Shown: positions 27,111 through 36,727, numbered from the stretch's first letter. The stretch is DNA of 64,000 nucleotides from Paraclostridium tenue (GCF_015668515.1 NZ_JADPFO010000001.1:256328-320327); one strand, 5' to 3'. A program made the numbers and translations. Notes: generated by a model from the sequence alone, not told the origin.

Positions 27111-30100
27111 ATGGGGAAATCTAAATCAAAAATAAAATCGTTATCTGGACCTAAACTAATAAGAATTTTATTTCCAGAAATTCAAGTGATAGATCATATA
27201 AAAGAAAATGGGATGATAAATAAAGAATACTTTAAAAAGAATAAGAAAGTATTAAATAATAATATTATGAATACTAAGGATAAGATAGGGGAAAAAGTTG
27301 TTTCTAATAAAGATAAAATAAGTAGTTTTAATGAACAATTAGTTTCAAATATGTCAAGTGATTCCAAAAATATTAAAGCTAGCAAAACAGTAAATATTAA
27401 TAATACAAATAAGGAAGAATTAGACAAGGTATTTAACCTAGTAGAAAATACACTTTCAGATTATGTACTTGGCCAAAAAGAATACTTATCCAAGTTAGCA
27501 ATTGCATTTAAAAGGCCATTTGTATACGGAAATAAAAATGGTGTAAGTAATACAATTTTAGTAACTGGACCAAAAGGATCTGGTAGACACTTATCAATAA
27601 AAGCTATAACTAAATTTTTAAAAGAAGAAAAAATAATAAAAAGAAATGGAGTATATTCAATAGATCTTTCAAAATATAAACTTGAAAAAGATGCAGATAA
27701 TTTATTTTTATCAGATCTTTATAATGCACTTTATGGTAGTGAACAGGTAGTTGTATTTGATAACTTTGAAAAGTGCCATCAAAGTGTTTTAGACTTGCTT
27801 AGCAAACTGGTAATAGATGAGAAGATTAAACTAAATAGAAGATATATGGATCAACTAGGACAATTGGTAGATGTTACAGGAAAAGGTAATCTTACTTTGA
27901 ATACTACAGATGAGATTTTAGCAAATGGAAAGTATTTAGTGTTTATAACTGAAAAAAATGAGGAATATATTAAAAATACATTTTCAAATAATTTTATGAA
28001 AAAAATAAACGATATTATAAGCACAGTAGAACTTACTAGAGAAAGTTTATCTATAATTTGTAAGTTTATTTTAAATGAATACAAAACAAAGATAAATAAT
28101 AATTTACATATATCTATAGAATTTGATAATTCTGTATTAAATTATGTACTTGAAAAATTTGATAAAAGCATAGGTGCTCATGGGTTAGATGAATTTGTTG
28201 AAAAACATATATATGCTCCTTTAGTTGAACTAGAACTAACAGGAAAAATAAATAATGATTATATATATGAATTAAAATTAGAAAATGATGAATTAGTATT
28301 AGTTAATCAATTAGAATCTATAAAATTATCATCTATATTAAAAGTTACTGAATCAGATAGTTTATCTGACTTAAATAAAGAACTAGATAATATAATTGGA
28401 TTAAGTAGTGTGAAGGAATTTATAAGAAAATTAGAAGATAATATAAAAATTCAAAACATAAGAAAAAACAATGGAGCTAAAGAAGCTAAATTATCTCTAC
28501 ATATGATATTTACCGGAAATCCAGGTACAGGTAAAACTACTATGGCTAGAATAATGGCTAAATATTTAAAGGCGCTAGGGTACTTATCTAGTGGACACTT
28601 AGTTGAAGTTTCTAGAAATGATTTAGTAGGTCAATATGTAGGAGAAACTGCACAAAAGACTATGAATAAAGTTAACTATGCTATGGGAGGAATTTTATTT
28701 ATAGATGAGGCTTATGCCATAGCTAGAGATGAAAATGATATCTTTGGAATCGAAGCAGTAGATACTATTGTAAAAGCAGTTGAAGATAACAGAGATAACT
28801 TAGTAGTTATATTAGCTGGATACACTAAAGAAATGGAGAATTTCTTAAAAACTAATAGTGGACTTAAGTCTAGATTTAATTATAATGTTGAGTTTGAAGA
28901 TTATACTCCTATTGAATTGCTTGAAATATCTAAAGTTATAGCAAAATCAAATGGATATACAATAGATGAAAACTTAGATGATAGTTTAATAGAATTATTT
29001 GAAGGTAAGCAGATAAAAGGTAAAAATGATAGTGGAAACGGAAGATTAGCAAGAAACATAATAGAACAGGCTATTGCAAATCAATCAAATAGATTAGCTA
29101 AATTAGATGAAAAAGATATAAATAAAGATGAAGTAAATAAACTTACAATAAGTGATTTTGGACTAGATAAAAAAGAATCATTTAATCTTGAAGAAGAATT
29201 AAGTCAGGTTGTAGGATTATATGAAGTAAAAGAATTTGTAAAAAATTTAGAAAAACAATTAATAGCAAAAGAGAAGAGAAAGCAAGTTGGAGTAAATGTG
29301 GAATTATCTCAGTCTCTTAATATGATATTTACAGGAAATCCAGGAACAGGAAAGACTACAGTTGCAAGACTTATAGGAAATCTTATGAAAAACATGGGAA
29401 TATTAAAATCTGGACAAGTTATAGAAACTGATAGAAGTGGTCTTATAGGACAATATGCAGGTGAAACTACTAAGAAAACGACAGAAGTATTCAAATCAGC
29501 TTTAGGAGGAGTATTATTTATAGATGAAGCTTATGCATTAATGTCTTCTGAGAATGACCCTTTAGGAAAAGAAGCTGTAGATACTTTAGTTAAACTCATA
29601 GAAGATTTTAGAGAAGATATAGTAGTTATACTTGCAGGGTATGATAAAGAAATGAAAGACTTTTTAAATACAAATTCAGGATTAGAATCTAGATTTCCTT
29701 TAAGTATAAACTTTAAAGATTATGATATAGAGGAGTTAGTAAAAATAGGAAAGTTAATGATAAATAGTAAAGGATTTATCTTAGATGGAAATTCAGAAGA
29801 TGAACTTGAAGATGCTATAAAAAAAGAAAAACATAAAAATTCAACTCAATCTGGAAATGGAAGAATGGTAAGAAATATAATAGAAAAAGCAATAAGAAAC
29901 CAATCCTCAAGAATTGCTGAGATGGATATAATTGATGAACAGTCAGCTGTATTATTAAAAGAAGAAGATTTTGGCATTTATGCTAAATCAGAAGAAAACT
30001 TCAATTTAGATGAAAAGTTAAATGAAGTTGTAGGTCTTAATGAAGTTAAAGAATTTATAAGAAGCCTTCAAGCACAACTTAAAATAAGAGAACAGAGAAA

Positions 30101-30809
30101 ATCTTTAGGGTTACCAGTAGATGAATCACAAACTCTTCATATGATATTTAAAGGAAATCCAGGAACAGGTAAAACTACGATGGCAAGAATAGTTGGAGAA
30201 GTTCTGTATAGTATGGGAGTGTTAAATAGTAAGACTTTTGTTGAAACAGATAGAAGTGGATTAGTTGCTGGCTATGTAGGGCAAACAGCTATAAAAACTA
30301 AAGAAAAAATAGAGTCAGCAATTGGAGGAATATTATTTATAGATGAAGCTTATGCTTTAGCACAAGATGCAGGAAGTGGTAGTGGATTTGGAAAAGAAGC
30401 TATAGATGCTTTGGTAAAAGGGATGGATGATAATAGAGATAATTTACTAGTTATACTAGCTGGATATAGTGATGATATGGATAAATTTTTAGATACAAAC
30501 CCAGGACTAAAGTCTAGATTTGCAAATATCATAGAATTTAAAGATTATTCAGTTGATGATTTACTGATTATTGCAGATAACTTATTTAGGAATAAAGGAT
30601 ATGTAATAACTAAAGAAGCCAGATTAAAAATGAAAGATATATTTAAAGAAGCTTGTAAAGTTTCTGATTTTGGGAATGGTAGATACGTTAGAAATATATT
30701 TGAAAAAGCAGTAAGAAACCAAGCTGTAAGACTTGAAAAAATTGATAATTTAACTAAAGAGTATCTTGTTACTATTGAAGCGTGTGATGTATCTGAAGTT
30801 AATTTATAG
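27111..30809 (+). CDS. Giant protein with four AAA+ modules (ClpB-like pseudo-module plus three CbbX/SpoVK-type)
   Basis: This 1232-residue protein begins with a polar region, then a ClpA/B-like AAA+ module (about 110-400). Its Walker A reads GPKGSGRHLS (Lys changed to Arg) and its Walker B VVVFDNFEK (Asn for Glu), so it is probably inactive. Three CbbX/SpoVK-type modules follow, with (F)xGNPGTGKTT near 466, 739 and 1012 and LFIDEAYA near 528, 800 and 1074, each with a GNGR-xx-RN sensor region. The three are clearly tandem duplicates and all look active. CbbX-type ATPases remodel protein complexes by threading. Two membrane proteins follow closely, suggesting a membrane-associated remodelling machine. 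Its target is unknown. Confidence 0.88.
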   Translation: MGKSKSKIKSLSGPKLIRILFPEIQVIDHIKENGMINKEYFKKNKKVLNNNIMNTKDKIGEKVVSNKDKISSFNEQLVSNMSSDSKNIKASKTVNINNTNKEELDKVFNLVENTLSDYVLGQKEYLSKLAIAFKRPFVYGNKNGVSNTILVTGPKGSGRHLSIKAITKFLKEEKIIKRNGVYSIDLSKYKLEKDADNLFLSDLYNALYGSEQVVVFDNFEKCHQSVLDLLSKLVIDEKIKLNRRYMDQLGQLVDVTGKGNLTLNTTDEILANGKYLVFITEKNEEYIKNTFSNNFMKKINDIISTVELTRESLSIICKFILNEYKTKINNNLHISIEFDNSVLNYVLEKFDKSIGAHGLDEFVEKHIYAPLVELELTGKINNDYIYELKLENDELVLVNQLESIKLSSILKVTESDSLSDLNKELDNIIGLSSVKEFIRKLEDNIKIQNIRKNNGAKEAKLSLHMIFTGNPGTGKTTMARIMAKYLKALGYLSSGHLVEVSRNDLVGQYVGETAQKTMNKVNYAMGGILFIDEAYAIARDENDIFGIEAVDTIVKAVEDNRDNLVVILAGYTKEMENFLKTNSGLKSRFNYNVEFEDYTPIELLEISKVIAKSNGYTIDENLDDSLIELFEGKQIKGKNDSGNGRLARNIIEQAIANQSNRLAKLDEKDINKDEVNKLTISDFGLDKKESFNLEEELSQVVGLYEVKEFVKNLEKQLIAKEKRKQVGVNVELSQSLNMIFTGNPGTGKTTVARLIGNLMKNMGILKSGQVIETDRSGLIGQYAGETTKKTTEVFKSALGGVLFIDEAYALMSSENDPLGKEAVDTLVKLIEDFREDIVVILAGYDKEMKDFLNTNSGLESRFPLSINFKDYDIEELVKIGKLMINSKGFILDGNSEDELEDAIKKEKHKNSTQSGNGRMVRNIIEKAIRNQSSRIAEMDIIDEQSAVLLKEEDFGIYAKSEENFNLDEKLNEVVGLNEVKEFIRSLQAQLKIREQRKSLGLPVDESQTLHMIFKGNPGTGKTTMARIVGEVLYSMGVLNSKTFVETDRSGLVAGYVGQTAIKTKEKIESAIGGILFIDEAYALAQDAGSGSGFGKEAIDALVKGMDDNRDNLLVILAGYSDDMDKFLDTNPGLKSRFANIIEFKDYSVDDLLIIADNLFRNKGYVITKEARLKMKDIFKEACKVSDFGNGRYVRNIFEKAVRNQAVRLEKIDNLTKEYLVTIEACDVSEVNL

Positions 30810-30824
30810 GAAAGAGGTGAAACT

Positions 30825-31313
30825 ATGAAATTTATATTTAAGATAGTAAGTAATGTAATAACAGTAGCTTATGGTGTAATTTGTATGCCATTATTGGCAC
30901 TTATTTGTATATTTTTCCCAATCATGACCATAGTAGATGCTTTTAAAATAATAAGTACAGGATATACAGTTTACGGAGATTATATTTCACTACTTATAGG
31001 TATGTTAATGATTATGTATATTTCTTTAAGGTTTAGAGCACTAAGAAGAATATATAGTATTTTTCCATCTTTATTTGAAACTCTTAAATATTTAATTATA
31101 TCAAGTATTTTTATAGGCTTAGGAACTGAAATATTAAACTGGAGTTATGAAGTATTAACTCCAGGTAGAAAAATTTTTGGAATAGTATCATTTGTAATAT
31201 CAATAGTACTTTGGAGAGTGTTTGTATCGATATATTATAAAAAAAGACCGCTTTCAAAAACTATGTTAGAAGATGTAGAAAAAATGCAAAATTATAATGA
31301 AGAACTTATCTAA
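30825..31313 (+). CDS. Four-helix membrane protein, partner of the quadruple-AAA+ protein
   Basis: This 162-residue protein has about four membrane segments (5-40, 50-66, 84-102 and 112-135) and a charged, probably cytoplasmic, C-terminal tail with KKRPLSKTMLEDVEKMQ. It starts 15 bp after the AAA+ gene behind GAAAGAGGTG and its stop overlaps the region of the next start, so the three genes form one operon. I recognise no family. The tail could be a docking point for the AAA+ ATPase; this is inference. Confidence 0.78.
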   Translation: MKFIFKIVSNVITVAYGVICMPLLALICIFFPIMTIVDAFKIISTGYTVYGDYISLLIGMLMIMYISLRFRALRRIYSIFPSLFETLKYLIISSIFIGLGTEILNWSYEVLTPGRKIFGIVSFVISIVLWRVFVSIYYKKRPLSKTMLEDVEKMQNYNEELI

Positions 31314-31324
31314 TGGGGGTTATA

Positions 31325-31972
31325 ATGAAAAAGTTTAATAAAAATATACAAAATGAGTTTGAAGAATTAAGTGATACTAATACAAAGAAATCAAAACCAG
31401 ATGAAATCATAGATAAAGTAAATATATATGAAGAAGATTCATATAAACAATTTAAAGATGATGAAGAGAAGGATGAATATATAACTCCTTCTATGAAAAA
31501 GTTTAGAACAGTTATAGGTGGTATATGTATAGCAATGTTTATATTTTTTATGTTTCAAGGAGTATTAAATCAGGATTATAGGGATAATTTAACCTCTGGA
31601 GCTATAGAAAATATAAAAGTAGGAGATATATTAAGTAAAGAAAATTTAAAGCTTGATGCGAAAGATGCATCTATAGATGTTGCAAGCGGATTTGGAAATT
31701 TAGAAATAGCAATTTGGAATTTTGCAGAAAAAGAAGATAATGACTACGTTCAAGTATTTATAGATGGAGTGGCACAAGGAGCACCTTTTTCAATTAGACA
31801 TAAACCAGTAAAAATAAGTGTTCCAGACAAAGGGGTTATACAAGTACAAGGTGTAAGAGATGGAAGTAATAATGGTATTACCTATGCTGTTCATTTCAAT
31901 AAAACAGGAGAAACATATTTAAATACGGTACCATTAAACTCTAAGAATACATATACAATTATAAGTAAATAG
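31325..31972 (+). CDS. Single-pass membrane protein with extracytoplasmic domain, partner of the AAA+ protein
   Basis: This 215-residue protein has an acidic, Lys/Asp/Glu-rich cytoplasmic N terminus (about 1-60), one membrane segment (FRTVIGGICIAMFIFFMFQG, about 63-82) and a beta-rich outer domain of about 130 residues (VQVFIDGVAQGAPFSIRHKP and so on). The ATG at 31325 has GGGGGTT upstream; an ATG at 31313 would add four residues but lacks a ribosome site. I do not recognise the outer domain. Its place in the operon suggests it links the cytoplasmic ATPase to something outside the membrane. Confidence 0.75.
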   Translation: MKKFNKNIQNEFEELSDTNTKKSKPDEIIDKVNIYEEDSYKQFKDDEEKDEYITPSMKKFRTVIGGICIAMFIFFMFQGVLNQDYRDNLTSGAIENIKVGDILSKENLKLDAKDASIDVASGFGNLEIAIWNFAEKEDNDYVQVFIDGVAQGAPFSIRHKPVKISVPDKGVIQVQGVRDGSNNGITYAVHFNKTGETYLNTVPLNSKNTYTIISK

Positions 31973-32041
31973 CCATAACTATATAATAACTATGCTAATA
32001 TTACAGTAAAAAATTAAAATGAATTGAACATAATAAAATAG

Positions 32042-32224
32042 ATGTTTAGAGAAAATAAAAGTTCTGCATATTTATATAGTATAAATAACAGACCAGTATC
32101 AATTGCAATGGTTAGTGGAGTGTTTGAATATAAAATAGGTCTGGCTATAGGTTATGGAGTTCTTGTAATATTAATAACTACGATACTTAGTTTTTTAATT
32201 CAAAAAATAGGAACTATAAAATAA
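32042..32224 (+). pseudogene. C-terminal remnant of an ABC transporter permease
   Basis: The 60-residue frame ends in two hydrophobic stretches, VSGVFEYKIGLAIGYGVLVI and LITTILSFLIQKIG. This resembles the last transmembrane segments of binding-protein-dependent permeases (iron or thiamine type). There is no ribosome site before the ATG, and no other part of the permease or its ATPase is nearby. It is most likely a leftover of a deleted transporter. Confidence 0.45.
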
Positions 32225-32323
32225 TCATTTTTAATCTTTCAAAAATATTATTTTATTAAAAAGCTTTAGTTAAAGTTTTAATAGGCGTATAAATATATAA
32301 AATAATGTAGTATGGAGGATAAA

Positions 32324-32731
32324 ATGGCATATAAATGGACTGATGACTTACTAACGGGAAGTACTCAAATTGATAATGAACATAAAGAACTTATAAAAGC
32401 AATTAATGATTTATTAGAAGCTTGTAGCAAAGGGAAAGGAAGAGCTGAACTAGAAAAAACAGTAAAATTCTTATCTTCTTATACAAAAACTCACTTTGCT
32501 CATGAAGAAGTTTTACAAATAAAATCTAAATATCCAGATTATAATAATCATAAAAAACACCATCAACACTTTATATATACTGTTGAAAATATAAATAAAA
32601 AGCTTTTAGAAAATGGGCCGAGTATTGTTTTGGTTGGAGAAATCAACAGTAAAGTTGCAAATTGGATAATTAATCATATAAAAAAAGAAGATGTTAAAGT
32701 AGCAGAACATATAAGAAACAACTCTAAATAA
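32324..32731 (+). CDS. Bacteriohemerythrin
   Basis: This 135-residue protein has the full hemerythrin di-iron signature: NEHKEL near 22, HFAHEEVLQ near 57-62, HKKHHQHF near 74-81 and HIKKEDVKVAEHI near 117. The di-iron site binds O2 reversibly and may protect oxygen-sensitive enzymes or signal oxygen in anaerobes. The ATG at 32324 is preferred because TGGAGGAT lies just before it; an earlier in-frame ATG at 32312 overlaps that ribosome site. Confidence 0.9.
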   Translation: MAYKWTDDLLTGSTQIDNEHKELIKAINDLLEACSKGKGRAELEKTVKFLSSYTKTHFAHEEVLQIKSKYPDYNNHKKHHQHFIYTVENINKKLLENGPSIVLVGEINSKVANWIINHIKKEDVKVAEHIRNNSK

Positions 32732-32784
32732 GTTTATATATAACGAAATAAAGCGAAAATTTATCACATGGAAATAAACTTAAG

Positions 32785-32813
32785 TTGATAATAGATAGTA
32801 AATGTGCTAAAAT
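32785..32813 (+). promoter_or_regulatory. Promoter of the ABC-F leader transcript
   Basis: TTGATA at 32785-32790 and TAAAAT at 32808-32813 are separated by 17 bp. Transcription from here would make a leader of about 210 nt before the ABC-F gene. Confidence 0.55.
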
Positions 32814-32925
32814 TACAATAAAAAATTAAAAGAAAGGGAATGGAATAAAAGAAAATGAACATATAATTTACTTTTTAAATTTACAGTATTATAAATTTTT
32901 AAAACCTACTTTGGTAGGGATATTT

Positions 32926-33018
32926 ATGATGCTTAAATTAAGGAGAGTAAATTATAAATTTTACTTTTATTTGCTGTACCTATTAATAGAGTCTCTCCTT
33001 ATATTTAAGTGCAAATAA
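32926..33018 (+). CDS. Leader peptide controlling the ABC-F gene (30 residues)
   Basis: A 30-codon frame (MMLKLRRVNYKFYFYLLYLL, then IESLLIFKCK) starts at an ATG pair at 32926 behind TAGGGAT. Its stop codon overlaps the AAGGAGG ribosome site of the ABC-F gene. It spans both an anti-terminator segment and the 5' arm of the terminator, so a ribosome stalled on it by an antibiotic would change which hairpin forms. It has the position and size of leader peptides known ahead of ABC-F and erm-type resistance genes. Confidence 0.6.
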   Translation: MMLKLRRVNYKFYFYLLYLLIESLLIFKCK

Positions 33019-33031
33019 GGAGGGATTTTTT
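32990..33031 (+). promoter_or_regulatory. Transcription attenuator / ribosome-site-sequestering hairpin before the ABC-F gene
   Basis: TCTCTCCTTAT pairs with ATAAGGAGGGA and is followed by TTTTTT directly before the ABC-F ATG at 33032. The 3' arm contains the AAGGAGG ribosome site. TTAAGGAGAG at about 32939-32948 can pair with the same CTCTCCTTA arm, giving a mutually exclusive anti-terminator. Confidence 0.75.
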
Positions 33032-34681
33032 ATGTTATTAGTAAGCATAGATAAATTAAAAAAATATTATTTAGATCGATTAATACTAGACATATATAAA
33101 TTTGAAATACAAGAAAATGATAAAATAGGATTAGTTGGAGCTAATGGAGCAGGAAAAACAACTTTGATAAAAACATTAATAAGAGATACTGATATAGATG
33201 AAGGACATGTATACTTAACAAATAGCTATTCCTATGTAAGTCAAAATGAGGATATAAAAGATTTATACATTGACAATAAAATAAAAAGTTTATTAAATGC
33301 ACCAAATAAATTTGAAGATTACTTATCTGGTGGAGAAAAAGTAAAATTAAAAATTGTAAATGCATTAAAAGAAAAAAAGAAATTGATAATAGCTGATGAG
33401 CCAACTTCAAACTTAGACCAAGAAAGTATTAAAATTTTAGAAAAAATGTTAAAAAATCATAATGGAGCACTATTGTTAGTGTCCCATGATAGGCAATTTT
33501 TAGATTCCTTATGTAATACAATAGTTGAAATAGATGAAGGAAAAATAAAAGTATATAAAGGAAATTACACAACTTATTTAAAGCTTAAAGAAAAAGAGGT
33601 AAAAAGACAAGAGTTTGAGCATGAACAATACAAAATAGAGAAAAACAGATTAGAAAATGCTAAAATTCAAAAAAATGAACTTAAAAATAGTATAAGAAAA
33701 ACTCCAAAGAGAATGGGAAACTCTGAAGCTAGGCTTCATAAGATGGGAGGGCAAAGAGGAAAGAAAAACTTAGATGGAAATATAAAAGCTATACAAAGTA
33801 GAATTGATAAATTGGAAGTAAAAGAAAAACCAAAGAATATTAATCAAATAAAAATATATATTCAAGATGGTATGGAGATAGTAAGTAAGAATTTAATAGA
33901 AGTAAAAGATTTAACTTTAAAAGTAGATGAAAAACTTTTGCTAAATGATGTTTCCTTCAAGATAAAAAGAAATAAAAAAATTGCTTTAATAGGTGAAAAT
34001 GGTTGTGGCAAAAGTAGCTTAATAAAAGAAATTCTAAAAAATAACAATGAAGCTATCAAAATAAATGAAAGAGTAAAGATAGGATACTTTTCTCAAAGTC
34101 AAGATACACTAAACATGAATAAAAGTATATTAGATAATATAAAAGAAGTATCTTCTTTTGACGAAACTTTCATAAGAATAAATTTAAATTTATTTGGATT
34201 TAAAGGTGATGAGGTTTATAAAAAAGTAGGAGTTTTAAGTGGAGGAGAGAAAGTTAAAGTAGCTTTATGTAAAATAATATTAGAAGACAATAATTTACTA
34301 TTATTAGATGAGCCAACTAATTATTTAGATATTATCTCAATGGAAGCTTTGGAAAAATCCTTAAGAAGTACAAATAAAACTATGTTAATAGTATCTCATG
34401 ATAGAAGCTTTATTAGTTCTGTTTGTGACTATATAATTGAAATTAAAGATAAAAGTTTAAGGGAGTTTAATGGCAATTTAAATGAATATGAAAAGTCAAA
34501 AACTATAGTAAAGCTTGATAAACAAGAACAAATAGACAAAGATAAAATTTTAGTTTTAGAAAACAAATTAAGCCATATAATATCTATGCTATGTATAGAA
34601 GATAATATAAATAAAAAGCAAGAATATGAAAAAGAATATGAAAGCTTATTAAATAAAATAAATAAATTGAAAAATAAATAA
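33032..34681 (+). CDS. ABC-F ribosome protection ATPase (antibiotic resistance type, Vga/VmlR/CplR-like)
   Basis: This 549-residue protein has two ABC ATPase domains and no membrane segment. Domain 1 has GANGAGKTT, LSGGEKVKL and IIADEPTSNLD; domain 2 has GENGCGKSS, LSGGEKVKV and LLLDEPTNYLD. The inter-domain linker contains RKTPKRMGNSEARLHK, typical of Vga/VmlR-type resistance factors, and a C-terminal coiled extension follows. These proteins bind the ribosomal E site and dislodge pleuromutilins, lincosamides and streptogramin A. The resistance spectrum cannot be read from sequence. The leader attenuator upstream strongly suggests drug-inducible expression. Confidence 0.87.
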   Translation: MLLVSIDKLKKYYLDRLILDIYKFEIQENDKIGLVGANGAGKTTLIKTLIRDTDIDEGHVYLTNSYSYVSQNEDIKDLYIDNKIKSLLNAPNKFEDYLSGGEKVKLKIVNALKEKKKLIIADEPTSNLDQESIKILEKMLKNHNGALLLVSHDRQFLDSLCNTIVEIDEGKIKVYKGNYTTYLKLKEKEVKRQEFEHEQYKIEKNRLENAKIQKNELKNSIRKTPKRMGNSEARLHKMGGQRGKKNLDGNIKAIQSRIDKLEVKEKPKNINQIKIYIQDGMEIVSKNLIEVKDLTLKVDEKLLLNDVSFKIKRNKKIALIGENGCGKSSLIKEILKNNNEAIKINERVKIGYFSQSQDTLNMNKSILDNIKEVSSFDETFIRINLNLFGFKGDEVYKKVGVLSGGEKVKVALCKIILEDNNLLLLDEPTNYLDIISMEALEKSLRSTNKTMLIVSHDRSFISSVCDYIIEIKDKSLREFNGNLNEYEKSKTIVKLDKQEQIDKDKILVLENKLSHIISMLCIEDNINKKQEYEKEYESLLNKINKLKNK

Positions 34682-34742
34682 TGTATCAAATATTTATATA
34701 GCCATATGAAATATGTAGAAGTAAAAAGTTTTTTTAGTAATA

Positions 34743-34780
34743 AAAAAGGATGTAGATAAATTTATCTACATCCTTTTTAA
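34743..34780. terminator. Bidirectional terminator between ABC-F and BaiCD-like genes
   Basis: AAAAAGGATGTAGATAAA and its complement form a long stem with A-rich and T-rich flanks, serving the converging genes. Confidence 0.85.
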
Positions 34781-34798
34781 AATAAAGTTAAAAATTAA

Positions 34799-36727
34799 TT
34801 ATACGTTAAGCACATTTTCACTATCTAAATTAAGTGCAATCTCAATGCCTTCAAGAGTAGTGTTTAAAGCTACACGAGGGCTTTTCGCATCTCCAATAAT
34901 ATGGAAAGGTATTTCTAAATCTCTACATTTTGATTGAACGTCTTCTAAAGCTACTGAAGTTGCACCAAGAGCAACCACTACAGCATCACAATTAACGCTA
35001 GTTTCAGTTTCATCTTTAACATATACAACTTCATTTTCTTTTATTTCCATAACCTTAGCATTAGTAACTTGATTAACACCTATTACATACATGTTTTCAA
35101 GCATATTCATACTTCTAATCCAGCCTAAATCTCCACCTAATCTTTCAGCTTCATCAATAATTGTACATTTTACGCCTTTATTAGTTAAGTATTGAGCAGT
35201 TTCTAAACCTACCATTTTTCCGCCAAGTATAACCACATTACCAGAAAGTTCTGCACTACCAGATAAAACTTCTTCATAAGTAAATACGTTTTTACTTTCT
35301 ATACCTTTTATTTCAGGTTTTGAAGCAACAGCACCAGTTGCTATTATTACTTCATCAGGATTAATTTGAGATATTAATTCAGGAGTTACAACAGTATTCA
35401 ATCTAACATCAACACATAAACGAGTAGATTCTTTAGCTTCCCAATTAACAGCATCAAGCATCTCACCTTTATATGGAGCAGCTCCAGCTAAGTTAAATTG
35501 ACCACCTAATTTATTGCTAGCTTCACATAAAATTGGGTTATGACCTCTAACTTTTAGCATGTTAGCAGTCATCATACCACCTATACCACCACCAGCTATT
35601 AAAACTGTCTTAGGGCTAGTTGTTTTAGTAATAGGTTGACCTTCTTTACCAACCATAGGATTTCTCATACAAGTAATTGTAGGAATATTTGGATTCATTA
35701 TAGAGTCAAAGCACCCCTTCAAGCAACCAACACATAAACGTATACTATCAGTTTTACCATCTCTTGCTTTATTACAGAATTCATGATCTGTAATTTGACC
35801 ACGACCTATGGCAACTAAATCGCATTTTTCTTCTTCTATAAATTTATTTGCAATTTCTGGATGATTGATTCTACCAACTCCAACAACAGGCATTTTAATA
35901 GAATCACGTATTTTTTTTACATTTTCAATGTTATATCCACGAGGAGTGTCAATTGAAGGAACTTCATATTTTAAAGCTGCAGACTTATTATTACCTCTTG
36001 AAATATCAATTACATCAACACCTTCAGCTTTAGCCATCTTTAAAAACTCAATTACATCTTCTATAGTAAGTCCATTTTGAACATAATCATCTAATGCATC
36101 TACGCGCATAAATAAAGGCATAGTTTCTGGCATATTAGCACGCATAGTACGAATAACTTCAAGTGAAAATCTTGCTCTATTTTCTAAAGAACCACTATAT
36201 TCATCATCACGTTTATTAAAAGCAGCACTTAAGAATGTATGAGGAAGGTAAGTATGAGCAGCATGGAATTCTATAGCATCACAGCCAGCTTCTACTGCCA
36301 TTTTAGTTGATTTTCCATAACAATCAACAATTTCTTTTATATCTTTATGAGTCATACCTTCTGTAACCATAGGAGTTCTATCTTTTGGAAGTAGAGCTAT
36401 TGCAACTTGACCACCATGCCAAATTTGAACACCTATTTTACCACCAACGCTATGTACGTTATCTATAAGTTTTTTCATACCTTCAAAATGTTCATCTTTG
36501 TAAAGGGCTAAATAACCATTACCATGAGTACTTGTGTGTATAGCACAAACCTCAGTAAAATTAAGTCCACATCCACCTTTCGCAATTGCTACGTGATAAT
36601 CAATTAATTTTTGAGTAACAAGTCCAGTAGGAGAAGCCATTTTTGTCATCATTGCTGGAAGTATTACACGGTTTTTTATTTCTAAATCTTTTATTTTAAA
36701 TGGAGAAAATAAAGAATTATAGCTCAT
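34799..36727 (-). CDS. BaiCD-like NADH:flavin oxidoreductase (3-oxo-delta4 steroid/bile-acid oxidoreductase family)
   Basis: This 642-residue enzyme has an OYE-type TIM barrel (1-340) with FHAAHTYLPHTFLS, a 4Fe-4S motif CVGCLKGC plus a following Cys (about 332-351), and a C-terminal FAD/NAD(P) domain starting at VLIAGGGIGG (about 380). The N terminus (SYNSLFSPFKIKDLEIKNRV) and length closely match BaiCD of Clostridium scindens as I recall it. BaiCD oxidises or reduces the C4-C5 double bond of 3-oxo bile-acid intermediates. The ATG at 36727 has AAAGGTGAT upstream. It follows the SDR gene by 59 bp on the minus strand. Relatives also act on other steroids and enoates, so the substrate is inferred. 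Confidence 0.82.
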   Translation of the reverse strand: MSYNSLFSPFKIKDLEIKNRVILPAMMTKMASPTGLVTQKLIDYHVAIAKGGCGLNFTEVCAIHTSTHGNGYLALYKDEHFEGMKKLIDNVHSVGGKIGVQIWHGGQVAIALLPKDRTPMVTEGMTHKDIKEIVDCYGKSTKMAVEAGCDAIEFHAAHTYLPHTFLSAAFNKRDDEYSGSLENRARFSLEVIRTMRANMPETMPLFMRVDALDDYVQNGLTIEDVIEFLKMAKAEGVDVIDISRGNNKSAALKYEVPSIDTPRGYNIENVKKIRDSIKMPVVGVGRINHPEIANKFIEEEKCDLVAIGRGQITDHEFCNKARDGKTDSIRLCVGCLKGCFDSIMNPNIPTITCMRNPMVGKEGQPITKTTSPKTVLIAGGGIGGMMTANMLKVRGHNPILCEASNKLGGQFNLAGAAPYKGEMLDAVNWEAKESTRLCVDVRLNTVVTPELISQINPDEVIIATGAVASKPEIKGIESKNVFTYEEVLSGSAELSGNVVILGGKMVGLETAQYLTNKGVKCTIIDEAERLGGDLGWIRSMNMLENMYVIGVNQVTNAKVMEIKENEVVYVKDETETSVNCDAVVVALGATSVALEDVQSKCRDLEIPFHIIGDAKSPRVALNTTLEGIEIALNLDSENVLNV

